Below are positions 35,408 to 44,805 of a stretch of 64,000 nt of DNA, one piece after another. This stretch comes from Phycisphaerales bacterium (lineage in GTDB: Bacteria > Planctomycetota > Phycisphaerae > Phycisphaerales > UBA1924). Made by a program: the position numbers and the translations under genes. Position 1 is the first letter of the stretch. Every line of letters starts with the position of its first letter. The notes below the pieces were generated by a model. The model did not search any database. It was not told the origin of the DNA and was given only the letters and a program-made list of their open reading frames with translations. The stretch is taken from the NCBI GenBank assembly GCA_016699835.1, contig CP064987.1:2046001-2110000 (forward strand), in the 5' to 3' direction.

Positions 35408-35787
35408 GCCCAGGCTCTCGCGAGCCAGAACCAGTAATAAACACGGCGCCACCCAAGGGAAACCTTGGGTGGCGATTTTTTTGCGCGGTGGAATCGAGTG
35501 TGAAACCGGTTGCAATTTGGCCAATTCTGGCATCGGTTCCACGATTTTGGGCAGAATCCACCAGTTGAGTATTCTCCAAACCCGGTCTTTCTGGTATCCT
35601 GACAGTGTTCTCGGCCGGCGTGTGGGCCGGCGGCGCGTGGGGAATCTGTTATTCCGCGCCTTCTCACCGACTCGTGGTTGGTGGGTGTGAGGGAAACTGA
35701 GATTTACGCGCAAGGCTTGCCAGCGTGGCTCGTCAGGCGCGGTCTCGTTGTTTGTCTGTCCCCCAGGGAAACGAAGGAGCTAGGGAT
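35408..35787. other. 380-bp intergenic region of the array
   Basis: The gap holds the terminator of the preceding gene (35447-35482), then an AT-richer stretch with TATCCT at about 35598 as a possible -10 element lacking a good -35, and the leader of the next gene with AAGGAG near 35774-35779. No further gene is seen. Confidence 0.5.
35447..35482 (+). terminator. Rho-independent terminator
   Basis: A perfect 12-bp stem (35447-35458 with 35463-35474) closes a GAAA tetraloop and is followed by A and seven T residues. It lies 40 bases after the stop of the first array gene. Confidence 0.95.
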
Positions 35788-38700
35788 ATGTTGAATCGAA
35801 CGTATGTGACGGCAGCCTCCGCTGCCATGGCTCTGGCGATGGCCGCGTATGCGGTCAACACGCCGGAAGTCGAACCGAACGACGACAAGGCCACCGCCAC
35901 GCTCGTGACGATGGCCGCCGGGGACACGTTCTCCGGGAACTCCATCTCGGGCACGACGACCGGCATCGATAACTTCCTCGTGCGCATCCCGGCCGACGGC
36001 GTGCTCACCCGCTACCAGCTCGACCTCTCCACCGTCGGGGCGGTCGGGCACACCATGACCATTCGTGGGTTGTCGCAATCGGGCGGCGTGATCGGCACCA
36101 CCGATAGCACGGTGCAGACCGCCACGACGATCACGGCTGATAGCAGCCGTCGCGCCGTGTTCTATGGCACGGGCGCCTCCGGCAACCGTGACATCTACGT
36201 CCGCGTCACGGGCACCGCCACGACGACCGGCGACTACAGCGTCGTCCTCTCCTCCTCCGCCGTCACCGAGACGGCCGCGGGCGGCAGCGGGACCGTCGCC
36301 GCTGGCAACATCACCATCGGCGAAGGCACGGGCAGCACCGCCGACCACGACTGGTTCGTCTACGACTCGTCGCTCGGTGTGATCACCGGGTACGACAACG
36401 ACGATCCCGATTCTGGTCGCACGCTCTCCTATGCCGCTGGCACCTACCACTTCGCCTGGGGCAACTGGAACACCTGCAACAACCAGAACAGCACCGGGGG
36501 TACGTACCTCTCGGGTCTTGTCTTGGACTTCCCCAACGTCGTCGCCAACAGCAGCACGACCAGCATCTCCAACATCAACATGGGCATCACCAGCGGTGTG
36601 GGCAACGTCCAGGTTCCCATGACGCGTACGACCACCACGGGCGTCTCCGGCCAGTTCGATATCAACTGGGTCGCCCTCACGGTCGAGAACCTCGCCACGA
36701 ACCCCTCGGGTTCCGGCCTCGCTACGCCCAACAGCGCGCTCGGCGACGGCACGGGCTCCACGCTCCTCACGGTCAACGTCGTTCCTGGCGCCTCGCCCAC
36801 GAGCACCGGCCTCGCCGTGACCGCCGATCTCTCCGCCGTCGGCGGGAGCGCCACCCAGGCGTTCTTCGACGACGGAACCAACGGCGATGTCACCGGCGGC
36901 GACAACATCTTCTCTTACTTCTACAACGTCCCCGTCACCGGCGGCGGCAACTTCTCCCTCCCCTTCACCGTCACCGACGCGGAGTCCCGCTCGGGCAACG
37001 GCAACATCGCCCTCTCCATCGTCGCAGCCCCGGCCGTCTTCACGGACCTCGGCACGCTCTCCTACTCCAACACCCCCGTCAGCAGCGAGCTGACCTACGC
37101 TGCGGGTGAGGTCAAGTGGTACAAGTTCACCATCGCCGGCGCCAACGACGCCGTCGACTTCCTCGACTCCTGGACCGACACGCCCGCCGTCGCCGGTCCG
37201 ACCGACACCGAGATCGGCCTCTACGACAGCCTCGGCAACCTCGTCGACAGCGATGACGACGACGGCGCGGGCGCCTTCAGCGCCATGTCCCACGGGCTTG
37301 TCGCCCCGACACGCCCCCTGACCGGCGGCACGGCCTTCAACGGTCGTGACGGCGGGCTTGCCGCGGGCACCTACTGGATGGCCGTCGGTGTCTTCAACAC
37401 CACCTTCGGCGCGACCGGCTGGAACGCCACCAGCACCGCAACGGGCACGGGCAACATCCTCCTCAACCTCGTCTACCAAGAGGCCGCCGCCATCGTTGCT
37501 AATCCGAGCATCACCGCGACGAGTGACACGCCCGACCCGACGCTCTCCGGCACGCCGGTCCTCTTCACCGCCACCGTCGCCCAGGGCCTCCCGGCCAGCG
37601 CGATCAGCAGCGTGACCGGTGACTTCTCCGCCGTCGGCGGCACCGCGGCCGAGGCCTTCAACGACAGCGGCACCGGCGGCGACGTGACCGCGGCCGACGG
37701 GATCTGGTCGCTCACCTTCTCCCCGACCGGCGCGCCCGGGACCACGGCCATCGTCGTCACCGCGACCGATGCCCTCTCCCGCACCGCGACCGCCAACATC
37801 TCGCACGCGATCTCCGGTGGCTCCTCGGGCCTCCCCGCCACCTTCACCGACCTCGGCACCCTCTCGTACTCGGCCACGCCGATCATGCACGAGCAGGCCT
37901 ACGCCGCGGGTGACGTCAAGTGGTACCGCTTCGAACTGACCACCGGCGTCGCCGATCCGGCCGACTACCTCGACCTCTGGGTTGAAGGCGGCACGGCCCC
38001 CGGCACGCTGACCGATACCGAGGTCGGCCTCTATGACAACGCCGGCAACCTCGTCGTCGCCGATGACGACGACGGCGCCGGCCTCTACAGCGCCGAGTCC
38101 TACGGCGCGGTCTCGCCCACCCGTCCGCTCACCGGCGGCACGGCCCACAACGGGCGCGACGGCGCGCTCGCCGCGGGCATCTACTGGCTCGCTGTCTCCG
38201 AGTTCTCCACCACCCACAACACGACCAACTGGGAAGTCCTCGTCCCAGCCCCGGCCGACGCGGGCGATGTCAAGCTCAACCTCGTCTACAACACCCCCGC
38301 CCCCACCAATCCCACCGGCGTCGGCGCCTCCACGCCGAACGCGGGCCTTGGTGATGGCTCCTTCTCGCCCCTCTTCACCGTCGTGACCACCCCGGGCCAG
38401 ATCCCCACCAGCACGGGCATCACCGTGACGGCCGATCTCTCGGGCATCGGCGGCAGCGCCACCCAGGCGTTCTTCGACGACGGGACCAACGGCGACGTCA
38501 CCGGTGGTGACGGCACCTTCTCCTTCACCTACACCATCCCCAACCTTACCGCTGCGGCCGCCTACTCGATCGGCTTCACCGTGGCCGACGCCGAGTCGCG
38601 CTCCAGCACCGGCTCCTTCACCGTGACGGTCGTCGGCGAGCCCACGGCCACCGACCTCTGCCGCGTCTTTGATCCGGAGTTCAAGGGCCTCCTCATCAAC

Positions 38701-39327
38701 GACCTCGCCTACGCGCCCGGCCAGACCTTCTGGTACACCTTCCAGGTTCCCACCGGCGGCGCGACCGCCGCGGGCCTCACCTACCTCGACATCACCACGG
38801 TCGGCTCCGTGCTCACCGGCGACACCTTCGCCGATGACACCGAGATCGCCATGTTCGATACGTCGGGCAACGTCGTCGCTTCCGACGACGATTCGGGCCC
38901 TGGCTTCATGAGCCAGTTGTCCTACGGCGACACTGTCACGCCACGCGCCGCTGATGGCGATGGCGTCGCCGCCGCTGGCCAGAACGGCGACCTCGCTGCA
39001 GGCACCTACTTCCTCGCCGTCTCCTCCTTCAACATCACGCCCGCGGGTCCGTGGGTCGCGATCTCCGACAGCACCGCGACGGGCACCATCGACGTGACCT
39101 TCCGCACCAACATCGCCGGCTGCGTTGCCGACGTGGATGACGGCTCGGCCACGGGCGTGATGGACGGCGGCGTCACCATCGACGACCTCCTCTACTACCT
39201 CGCCATCTTCAACACGGGCAACGTGTGCGCCGACGTCGACGACGGCTCGGCCACGGGCGCCCGTGACGGCGGCGTCACCATCGACGACCTCCTCTACTAC
39301 CTCGCCCGCTTCAACGGCGGCTGCTAA
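35788..39327 (+). CDS. secreted modular protein 2 of the GC-dockerin array
   Basis: A 1179-aa secreted protein, the largest of the array. The signal peptide is about 1-22. The N-terminal EPND module (about 23-300) closely matches the one in the previous gene. Then come three alternations of X-like and PPC-like modules: X at about 305-405, 569-680 and 837-945; PPC-like at about 415-560, 685-830 and 951-1105. Typical strings are DLSAVGGSATQAFFDDGTNG, EIGLYDSLGNLVDSDDDDG and GGLAAGTYWMAVGVF. The dockerin doublet is 1111-1179, ending FNGGC. The ATG at 35788 follows AAGGAG. The extra X-PPC unit relative to the preceding gene suggests internal duplication. Confidence 0.9.
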   Translation: MLNRTYVTAASAAMALAMAAYAVNTPEVEPNDDKATATLVTMAAGDTFSGNSISGTTTGIDNFLVRIPADGVLTRYQLDLSTVGAVGHTMTIRGLSQSGGVIGTTDSTVQTATTITADSSRRAVFYGTGASGNRDIYVRVTGTATTTGDYSVVLSSSAVTETAAGGSGTVAAGNITIGEGTGSTADHDWFVYDSSLGVITGYDNDDPDSGRTLSYAAGTYHFAWGNWNTCNNQNSTGGTYLSGLVLDFPNVVANSSTTSISNINMGITSGVGNVQVPMTRTTTTGVSGQFDINWVALTVENLATNPSGSGLATPNSALGDGTGSTLLTVNVVPGASPTSTGLAVTADLSAVGGSATQAFFDDGTNGDVTGGDNIFSYFYNVPVTGGGNFSLPFTVTDAESRSGNGNIALSIVAAPAVFTDLGTLSYSNTPVSSELTYAAGEVKWYKFTIAGANDAVDFLDSWTDTPAVAGPTDTEIGLYDSLGNLVDSDDDDGAGAFSAMSHGLVAPTRPLTGGTAFNGRDGGLAAGTYWMAVGVFNTTFGATGWNATSTATGTGNILLNLVYQEAAAIVANPSITATSDTPDPTLSGTPVLFTATVAQGLPASAISSVTGDFSAVGGTAAEAFNDSGTGGDVTAADGIWSLTFSPTGAPGTTAIVVTATDALSRTATANISHAISGGSSGLPATFTDLGTLSYSATPIMHEQAYAAGDVKWYRFELTTGVADPADYLDLWVEGGTAPGTLTDTEVGLYDNAGNLVVADDDDGAGLYSAESYGAVSPTRPLTGGTAHNGRDGALAAGIYWLAVSEFSTTHNTTNWEVLVPAPADAGDVKLNLVYNTPAPTNPTGVGASTPNAGLGDGSFSPLFTVVTTPGQIPTSTGITVTADLSGIGGSATQAFFDDGTNGDVTGGDGTFSFTYTIPNLTAAAAYSIGFTVADAESRSSTGSFTVTVVGEPTATDLCRVFDPEFKGLLINDLAYAPGQTFWYTFQVPTGGATAAGLTYLDITTVGSVLTGDTFADDTEIAMFDTSGNVVASDDDSGPGFMSQLSYGDTVTPRAADGDGVAAAGQNGDLAAGTYFLAVSSFNITPAGPWVAISDSTATGTIDVTFRTNIAGCVADVDDGSATGVMDGGVTIDDLLYYLAIFNTGNVCADVDDGSATGARDGGVTIDDLLYYLARFNGGC

Positions 39328-39353
39328 ACCCACCTAATCGGACCTAAACGTCC

Positions 39354-39382
39354 AAACCCCGGGTTTCCCCCGGGGTTTTTTT
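39354..39382 (+). terminator. Rho-independent terminator
   Basis: AAACCCCGGG (39354-39363) and CCCGGGGTTT (39369-39378) form a 10-bp stem around a 5-nt loop, followed by further T residues to 39382. It lies 26 bases after the stop of the second array gene. Confidence 0.93.
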
Positions 39383-39383
39383 G

Positions 39384-39412
39384 TTGGCATTTCGAGAAAT
39401 CTGAGGTAGACT
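39384..39412 (+). promoter_or_regulatory. candidate sigma70-type promoter
   Basis: TTGGCA (39384-39389) and TAGACT (39407-39412) are 17 bp apart, immediately behind the terminator of the preceding gene and about 108 bp before the next start. It is the best match to a sigma70 consensus among the array promoters. Confidence 0.5.
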
Positions 39413-39520
39413 GTTGATTGGTTTGAGTGCCAAACTCGTGGGAATCTGGGGTGCCTGTCTGCTCAGACAGCCGGATTCATTCGTGCAGGGTGTCACAGAG
39501 AAAGAAAAGAGAGGGTTTTC

Positions 39521-41818
39521 ATGAATCGTTCCGTCTTTGGTTTGTTCGCCGTATGTGGGTTGGCGGCGTCGGCCTTTGCCGCCGCTCCTGAGACGTTCGG
39601 GCCGTTCGCCGCGGTCATCAGCGACGGTGCGCTGAACGCGGCCACCAACTCGGTTGTCACCGGAACATCCACGGGTGCGTATGCCCTCGGGAGTGTCACG
39701 GTCAACGGCACGCTCAACAGCAGCGGCATCGGCTCCTGGGAGTCTGAGTCAAGGATTCGCGTGATTCCCGATGCCCTTCCGTTGAATGCGTTCACCGTTC
39801 AGCCCTTTACCACCAACGCCGTATTCACGTCGGTCACGGCCACAGGGTTTGTGCACACCGTGGCCGCTCCATTCGATCCGGTCGGCGGCGTGACGTTCCG
39901 CTTCTTCGAGTCTTTCGATGATGCCGGCGGCGCCGATGCCACCTGGTCCACCATCGACCTCACCTTTGATGGCTCCGCGGCCCCGACGAACCCCACGGGT
40001 CTCGGCGGCAACACCGGCGGCTTCAATGACGCCGCCACGCCCCTCGTTGTCGTCGTCGGCGTCCAGCCCGGCGCCAACCCGGTCAGCAGCAACGTCACGG
40101 TCGAGGTCGATCTCACCTCCGTCGGCGGCAGCGCCACGCAGCAACTCTTCGACGACGGGACCAACGGCGACGACGTCGCCGGCGACCTCGTCTTCGTCTA
40201 CTCCACGACCGTCGCCGGCACGGTGACCCCGGGCGACTACGCCGTCCTCGCGACGATCAACGACGCCGAGTCGCGTTCGGCCTTCGCGACCGCCAACCTC
40301 CGCATCTTCGCCGCCCCGACGGCGTTGACGACCCCGACGCTCTGCAACGTCACGACCACCTCGGCCCACACCTTCACCTCCACGGGCGAGGTCAAGTGGT
40401 ACACCATCACCCTCCCCGAGGTCTCCGACGCGCTCGGCACCTTCTTCGACATCGCCACCGACAGCTCGACCAACGGGACGCTCGATCCCGACACCGAGAT
40501 GGCCCTCTACGGCGCCGACGGCTTCGGCATCGGAGCCGATGACGACAGCGGCCCGGGCTTCCTCAGCGCCCTCACCTTCGGGCGAATCCTCCCCAACCGT
40601 CCGTCGCTCGTCGCCGGCGGCCTTCTCAACGACGGGTTCAATGGCGATCTCACCCCCGGCACCTACTACCTCGCCGTTTCGCGGTACAACACGGTCTTCA
40701 ACGTCGCCGGCTTCTTCGTGACCGGCGGCACCGACGCCTTCGCCGAGACGGACACTCCCGACTTCAACCTCGTGATGCAGCTCGGCGACGCCTGCACGAT
40801 TCCCCCCACGGGCGTGGGCCTCGCGACGCCCGACGTGCTCCTCGACGGCGCCACGACCCTCTTCACGGTCGAGGTCACCGCGGGTCAGAACCCCGTGAGC
40901 ACCGGCCTCACCGTCTCGGCCGACCTCTCCGCCATCGGCGGCAGCGCCACCCAGGCCTTCGTCGATGACGGGACCGGCGGCGACGTGCTCGGCGGCGACG
41001 GGATCTACTCCTTCACCTACACCGTCCCGGTGTCCACGGCCGCCGATATCTACGCCCTTCCCTTCACCGTCTCCGACGCCGAATCGCGCACCTTTACCGG
41101 TGACATCGCGCTCCTGGTCTCCAACGAGCCCACGGCCACCGATCTCTGCCGCGTCTTCTCCCCCGAGTTCTCGGGCAAGCTCGTCAACGACGCCACCTAC
41201 AACGCCGGCGACGTCCTCTGGTACAAGCTCCAGATTCCCGCCGCCGCCACCGATGCCGGCAGCACCTACCTCGACATCACCGTCTTCGATTCCAACATCG
41301 CCGACAACGGCTTCGGCGTGAACGACACCGAGATCGGGCTCTACGACTCCACCGGCCTCGCCATCTCCATCGATGACGACGGCGGCCCCGGCTTCTCCAG
41401 CCAGCTCTCCTTCGGTGACACCGTCAACACCCGTCCCGCCGACCTCGACGGCGCGATCTTCGACGGCATCGACGGCGACCTCGCCGCCGGCACCTACTAC
41501 CTCGCCGTCAGCACCTACAACGCCGCCTTCTTCGTGGACTCCTGGGCGGTCATCACCACCGGCGCTGTCGCCGGAACCATCGACGTCGATGTCCGCACCA
41601 ACATCGCCGGTTGCGTCGCCGACGTGGACGACGGCACCGCGACGGGCACTCCCGACGGCGGCGTCACCATCGACGACCTCCTCTACTACCTCGCCATCTT
41701 CAACTCCGGCAACGTCTGCTCCGACGTGGACGACGGCACCGCCACGGGCGCCCGTGACGGCGGCGTCACCATCGACGACCTCCTCTACTACCTCGCCCGC
41801 TTCAACGGCGGCTGCTAA
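39521..41818 (+). CDS. secreted modular protein 3 of the GC-dockerin array
   Basis: A 765-aa secreted protein. The signal peptide is about 1-20. The N-terminal module (about 21-155) differs from proteins 1 and 2 and carries FRFFESFDDAGGADATWSTI, which recurs in the next gene. Two X-like modules (about 156-263, 427-540) and two PPC-like modules (about 265-420, 543-690) follow, with EVDLTSVGGSATQQLFDDG and DTEIGLYDSTGLAISIDDDG. The dockerin doublet is 697-765 (FNGGC). A GAGAGGG ribosome site precedes the ATG, and a strong terminator follows the gene. Confidence 0.9.
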   Translation: MNRSVFGLFAVCGLAASAFAAAPETFGPFAAVISDGALNAATNSVVTGTSTGAYALGSVTVNGTLNSSGIGSWESESRIRVIPDALPLNAFTVQPFTTNAVFTSVTATGFVHTVAAPFDPVGGVTFRFFESFDDAGGADATWSTIDLTFDGSAAPTNPTGLGGNTGGFNDAATPLVVVVGVQPGANPVSSNVTVEVDLTSVGGSATQQLFDDGTNGDDVAGDLVFVYSTTVAGTVTPGDYAVLATINDAESRSAFATANLRIFAAPTALTTPTLCNVTTTSAHTFTSTGEVKWYTITLPEVSDALGTFFDIATDSSTNGTLDPDTEMALYGADGFGIGADDDSGPGFLSALTFGRILPNRPSLVAGGLLNDGFNGDLTPGTYYLAVSRYNTVFNVAGFFVTGGTDAFAETDTPDFNLVMQLGDACTIPPTGVGLATPDVLLDGATTLFTVEVTAGQNPVSTGLTVSADLSAIGGSATQAFVDDGTGGDVLGGDGIYSFTYTVPVSTAADIYALPFTVSDAESRTFTGDIALLVSNEPTATDLCRVFSPEFSGKLVNDATYNAGDVLWYKLQIPAAATDAGSTYLDITVFDSNIADNGFGVNDTEIGLYDSTGLAISIDDDGGPGFSSQLSFGDTVNTRPADLDGAIFDGIDGDLAAGTYYLAVSTYNAAFFVDSWAVITTGAVAGTIDVDVRTNIAGCVADVDDGTATGTPDGGVTIDDLLYYLAIFNSGNVCSDVDDGTATGARDGGVTIDDLLYYLARFNGGC

Positions 41819-41843
41819 GCCGACACTTTGAGCCATCGCTCAT

Positions 41844-41880
41844 CCGGCACCCCGGCCTCCCGGGGTGCCGGTTCTTTTTT
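41844..41880 (+). terminator. Rho-independent terminator
   Basis: CCGGCACCCCGG (41844-41855) and CCGGGGTGCCGG (41860-41871) form a perfect 12-bp stem with a CCTC loop, followed by TTCTTTTTT. It lies 25 bases after the stop of the third array gene. Confidence 0.95.
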
Positions 41881-41922
41881 GCAGCCCAATACGGGAATCC
41901 GTGAACATTCGTCGCGAGTGGC

Positions 41923-41951
41923 TTGTTTCACCTGTGTTCTTGGTGTACGTT
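41923..41951 (+). promoter_or_regulatory. candidate sigma70-type promoter
   Basis: TTGTTT (41923-41928) and TACGTT (41946-41951) are 17 bp apart. The -10 box is only 20 bp before the start at 41972, which would give a very short leader that still includes GGAGG at 41960-41964. Confidence 0.35.
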
Positions 41952-41971
41952 GTACCGATGGAGGGCGGGGA

Positions 41972-43168
41972 ATGCGTAGAGATGTACGACAGGGTGCTTT
42001 GTTCACCGGAGCCGCCGCGGCCATGGTGTGCTGCGCGATCGCCGCGACCGCCACGCCTCGCACCACAAAGAGTTTCACAGACGTGAACTCCATCGGCGCC
42101 TTCCTCGCGGCGAGCAATAGCATCCGCGTCGCGACGGTCGATGAGGAGTTCACCGCTCACCGCGTGAACTTCACGGGGGTGCTCGAGCCGGTCGCCCCGG
42201 GGACATGGGCCGCCGACGCCCGCATCATGATCACCCCGCCCACCGGTCTCGCGACGATCTTCCAGCCCACGACCACCGAGGCCTTCTCCGAGCCGATCAC
42301 GATCTCGGGTCTTTCCTTTGAACTCACCGCCCCCGTCGCCGCCGTGGGCGAGTGGCAGTTCCGTTTCTTCGAGGACTTCATCGACGCGCCCGGCGGCGTC
42401 GAGTCCGTATGGCGCTCCGCCAACTTCGAGTTGGACGACGCCCTCCCCCCGCCGCGCTGGACCGAGACCACAGACGCCCCGGACCTCTTCCAGGCCGCGC
42501 AGGAGTGCGAGGGCAGCGGCACGCTCTCGGAGATTCGCGGCTTCATCCTGGGCGACGAGACCGACCTCTACGCCATCGACATCTGCAACCCTTCCGCCTT
42601 CACCGCCTCCACGATCGGGCGCGCCGACTGGGACACCGTCCTCATGCTCTTCGCCCAGGATGGCACGGGCGTCGCCATGAGCGACGACGAGCCCTCGGGG
42701 GCGCTCCGTCAGAGCCTCCTCACCGGGCAGTTTGTCACGACCCCGGGGCGGTACTACATCGCGATCAACCAGTTCGGCCGGCGTGCCGTCACGTTCGATG
42801 GGCTACCCATCTGGAACGAACAACCGTTCAACCTCGAAAGGGCGCCCGATGGCCCAGCCTCCCTTGCCCTGCTCGCCGGTTGGACCTCGGTCAATCCGGG
42901 CGTGGGCGGGATCTACACGATCGCGCTCTCGGGCGCGTGCTTTGTCGCCTCGACGCCGGTCTGCGTCGCGGATGTTGATGACGGACAAGCCACCGGCGTG
43001 CCCGATGGGGCCGTCACCATCGACGATCTACTGTTCTACCTCGGCGAGTTCCAGGCCGGCCGCATCCGCGCCGACGTCGACGACGGCTCCGGGTCGAACA
43101 CGCCCGATGGGGCCGTCACCATCGACGACCTTCTCTATTACCTGGGTCGATTCTCCGATGGTTGCTGA
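41972..43168 (+). CDS. secreted modular protein 4 of the GC-dockerin array
   Basis: A 398-aa secreted protein. The signal peptide is about 1-25 (LFTGAAAAMVCCAIAATA). The N-terminal module (about 26-150) shares FRFFEDFIDAPGGVESVWRS with protein 3. A second module (about 155-325), here called the DTQ module, has DLYAIDICNPSAFTASTIG, WDTVLMLFAQDGTGVAMSDD, YYIAINQFGRRAV, FNLERAPDGPA and ends SGACF. The dockerin doublet is 331-398 (FSDGC). GGAGG at 41960-41964 supports the ATG at 41972. It bridges two architectures: N-terminus of protein 3 and C-terminus of proteins 5-8. Confidence 0.88.
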   Translation: MRRDVRQGALFTGAAAAMVCCAIAATATPRTTKSFTDVNSIGAFLAASNSIRVATVDEEFTAHRVNFTGVLEPVAPGTWAADARIMITPPTGLATIFQPTTTEAFSEPITISGLSFELTAPVAAVGEWQFRFFEDFIDAPGGVESVWRSANFELDDALPPPRWTETTDAPDLFQAAQECEGSGTLSEIRGFILGDETDLYAIDICNPSAFTASTIGRADWDTVLMLFAQDGTGVAMSDDEPSGALRQSLLTGQFVTTPGRYYIAINQFGRRAVTFDGLPIWNEQPFNLERAPDGPASLALLAGWTSVNPGVGGIYTIALSGACFVASTPVCVADVDDGQATGVPDGAVTIDDLLFYLGEFQAGRIRADVDDGSGSNTPDGAVTIDDLLYYLGRFSDGC

Positions 43169-43268
43169 GCCCGGTCGACCGAGAACGCCCAAGTCCGAGA
43201 AATGTTCGGGTGGTCGCGAAAATCAACCAGGAATCCGGAAGTATTTTTCGTGATTCGTCGGTATCGAC

Positions 43269-43296
43269 TGGCCAAACCGCAAAAGTGATGTAGGTT
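43269..43296 (+). promoter_or_regulatory. candidate promoter in a conserved upstream block
   Basis: TGGCCA (43269-43274) and TAGGTT (43291-43296) are 16 bp apart, 39 bp before the start at 43335. They lie in a block (about 43252-43300: GATTCGTCGG, then CTGGCCAAACCGC) that recurs before the gene at 49365. Confidence 0.45.
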
Positions 43297-43334
43297 CCTT
43301 AGTGATCGGCATCAGTTCCGGAGAAAGGGTTCCC

Positions 43335-44588
43335 ATGCGCCCATACGCCAAGAGTCGTGTGTTCCAGGCCATCGTGGCGTTCGGGTTTCTTGCGTCGGCC
43401 GCCCAGGCCCAACCCGAGGCCATCGATCTCGGCACGCTCGAACTCGAGGGCCGACTCATCGGCGACGCGAGCCTTGTCCCCCAGGGAGTCGTCTGGTATC
43501 GATTCACGCTCGCGACCGCGATCAGCCGCGCCGATCGCACGTTTCTCGATCTCGATTCCGCCGAGAGCCTCCTCGACGGCGACGACACCGTGCTCGCGCT
43601 CTATGACGCCACTGGCACGCTCATCGCCTCCGACGACGACGACGGCCCGGGCCTGCTCAGTTCGCTCTCCTTCGGCATCGGGTCCGAAGAGCGACTCCCC
43701 GCGGGCGCCCTCGAGAGTGACGGCCGCGATGGCGACACGCTCCCTGCAGGAGACTACTACATCGGCGTGACGAGCGCTCCCGCAACGATCGCGACCAACT
43801 TCATGATGGCCTCGACACACGCGAACTCGGGGCTCATCGAGGTCCAGGTCGCCGCCGGCACGTTGCCCGTTCCGCCCGCGGACCAGTGGCGAGAGGTGGA
43901 CGACGCCGGCGACCTTCCCGCGTCGGCCCAAGCGGTGACGGGCATTGGACCGCTCGGCTCGATCCGCGGCGAACTCCTCGATGCCGCCGACGTTGACCTC
44001 TACAGGATCCACATCTGCTCGAACTCACCATTCACGGCGACCCTCGTGCTCGGCGCCGACTTCGACACGCAGATGTTCCTCTTCTCGCTCGACGGCATGG
44101 GCGTCGTCTTCAACGACGACAGCGCGACCACGAGGCAGTCGACCATCACCGAGGCTCTGATCCCCGGCACGGGCGAGTACATCCTCGCGATCGCCGGGTG
44201 GGATCGCGACCCGGTCGCCGCGTCGGGCCTGGAACTCTGGGCGGACCAGCCCTTCACGGGCGAGCGCGCCCCCGATGGGTCGGCGGCCTCGCAACCGGTC
44301 ACGGGTTGGATCGGTGACGGCGCCTTCGGTCGATACACGATCACGCTGAACGGCGCGTGCTTCATCGACACCACGCCGACCTGCGTCGCCGATCTCGACG
44401 ATGGAAGCGGCACGGGCACCCCCGATGGGGCCGTCACGATCGATGATTTGCTCTACTACCTCGGCGTGTTCACGAGCGGCGACATCGCAGCCGACGTGGA
44501 TGATGGCTCGGGGACCGCGACGCCGGATGGTGCCGTGACGATCGATGATCTTCTCTATCTTCTCGTTCGGTTTCAGCAAGGGTGCTAA
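43335..44588 (+). CDS. secreted modular protein 5 of the GC-dockerin array
   Basis: A 417-aa secreted protein. The signal peptide is about 1-25 (FGFLASAAQAQ). One PPC-like module (about 26-175) has FLDLDSAESLLDGDDTVLAL and LYDATGTLIASDDDDGPGLL. The DTQ module (about 177-345) has DVDLYRIHICSNSPFTATL, FDTQMFLFSLDGMGVVFNDD, YILAIAGWDRDPVA, GERAPDG and NGACF. The dockerin doublet is 350-417 (FQQGC). The ATG at 43335 follows GGAGAAAGGG; an upstream GTG in the same frame is less likely. A candidate promoter lies 39 bp upstream. Confidence 0.88.
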   Translation: MRPYAKSRVFQAIVAFGFLASAAQAQPEAIDLGTLELEGRLIGDASLVPQGVVWYRFTLATAISRADRTFLDLDSAESLLDGDDTVLALYDATGTLIASDDDDGPGLLSSLSFGIGSEERLPAGALESDGRDGDTLPAGDYYIGVTSAPATIATNFMMASTHANSGLIEVQVAAGTLPVPPADQWREVDDAGDLPASAQAVTGIGPLGSIRGELLDAADVDLYRIHICSNSPFTATLVLGADFDTQMFLFSLDGMGVVFNDDSATTRQSTITEALIPGTGEYILAIAGWDRDPVAASGLELWADQPFTGERAPDGSAASQPVTGWIGDGAFGRYTITLNGACFIDTTPTCVADLDDGSGTGTPDGAVTIDDLLYYLGVFTSGDIAADVDDGSGTATPDGAVTIDDLLYLLVRFQQGC

Positions 44589-44805
44589 TGCAATGGCGAC
44601 CACTCGTAAGGGGTGCCGGGCGTCGCGAGAAAATCGGGTCCGATACGTGAATTTTGGGCATAATGCCTGTTCGGTTGGAGACTTTTGGGGTATGCTGGTG
44701 ATCTCCGGAGAATGAGACAAGGCCGAGTGTGACTTCGAGGCGTGTTGGCCGTTCGTGCCTCACGCGAGTTCGTTGGTGTTGTTGCGTTCTGCAAAGGGGT
44801 GTCAG

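Noticed and set aside
35704..39333. Minus-strand open frame of about 1200 codons opposite array gene 2, and similar ones opposite array genes 1 and 3
   Set aside because: They mirror the plus-strand genes. Strong GC bias in third positions removes stops from the complementary frame, and the translated products are low-complexity Gly/Val/Arg/Asp strings without signal peptide or motifs.
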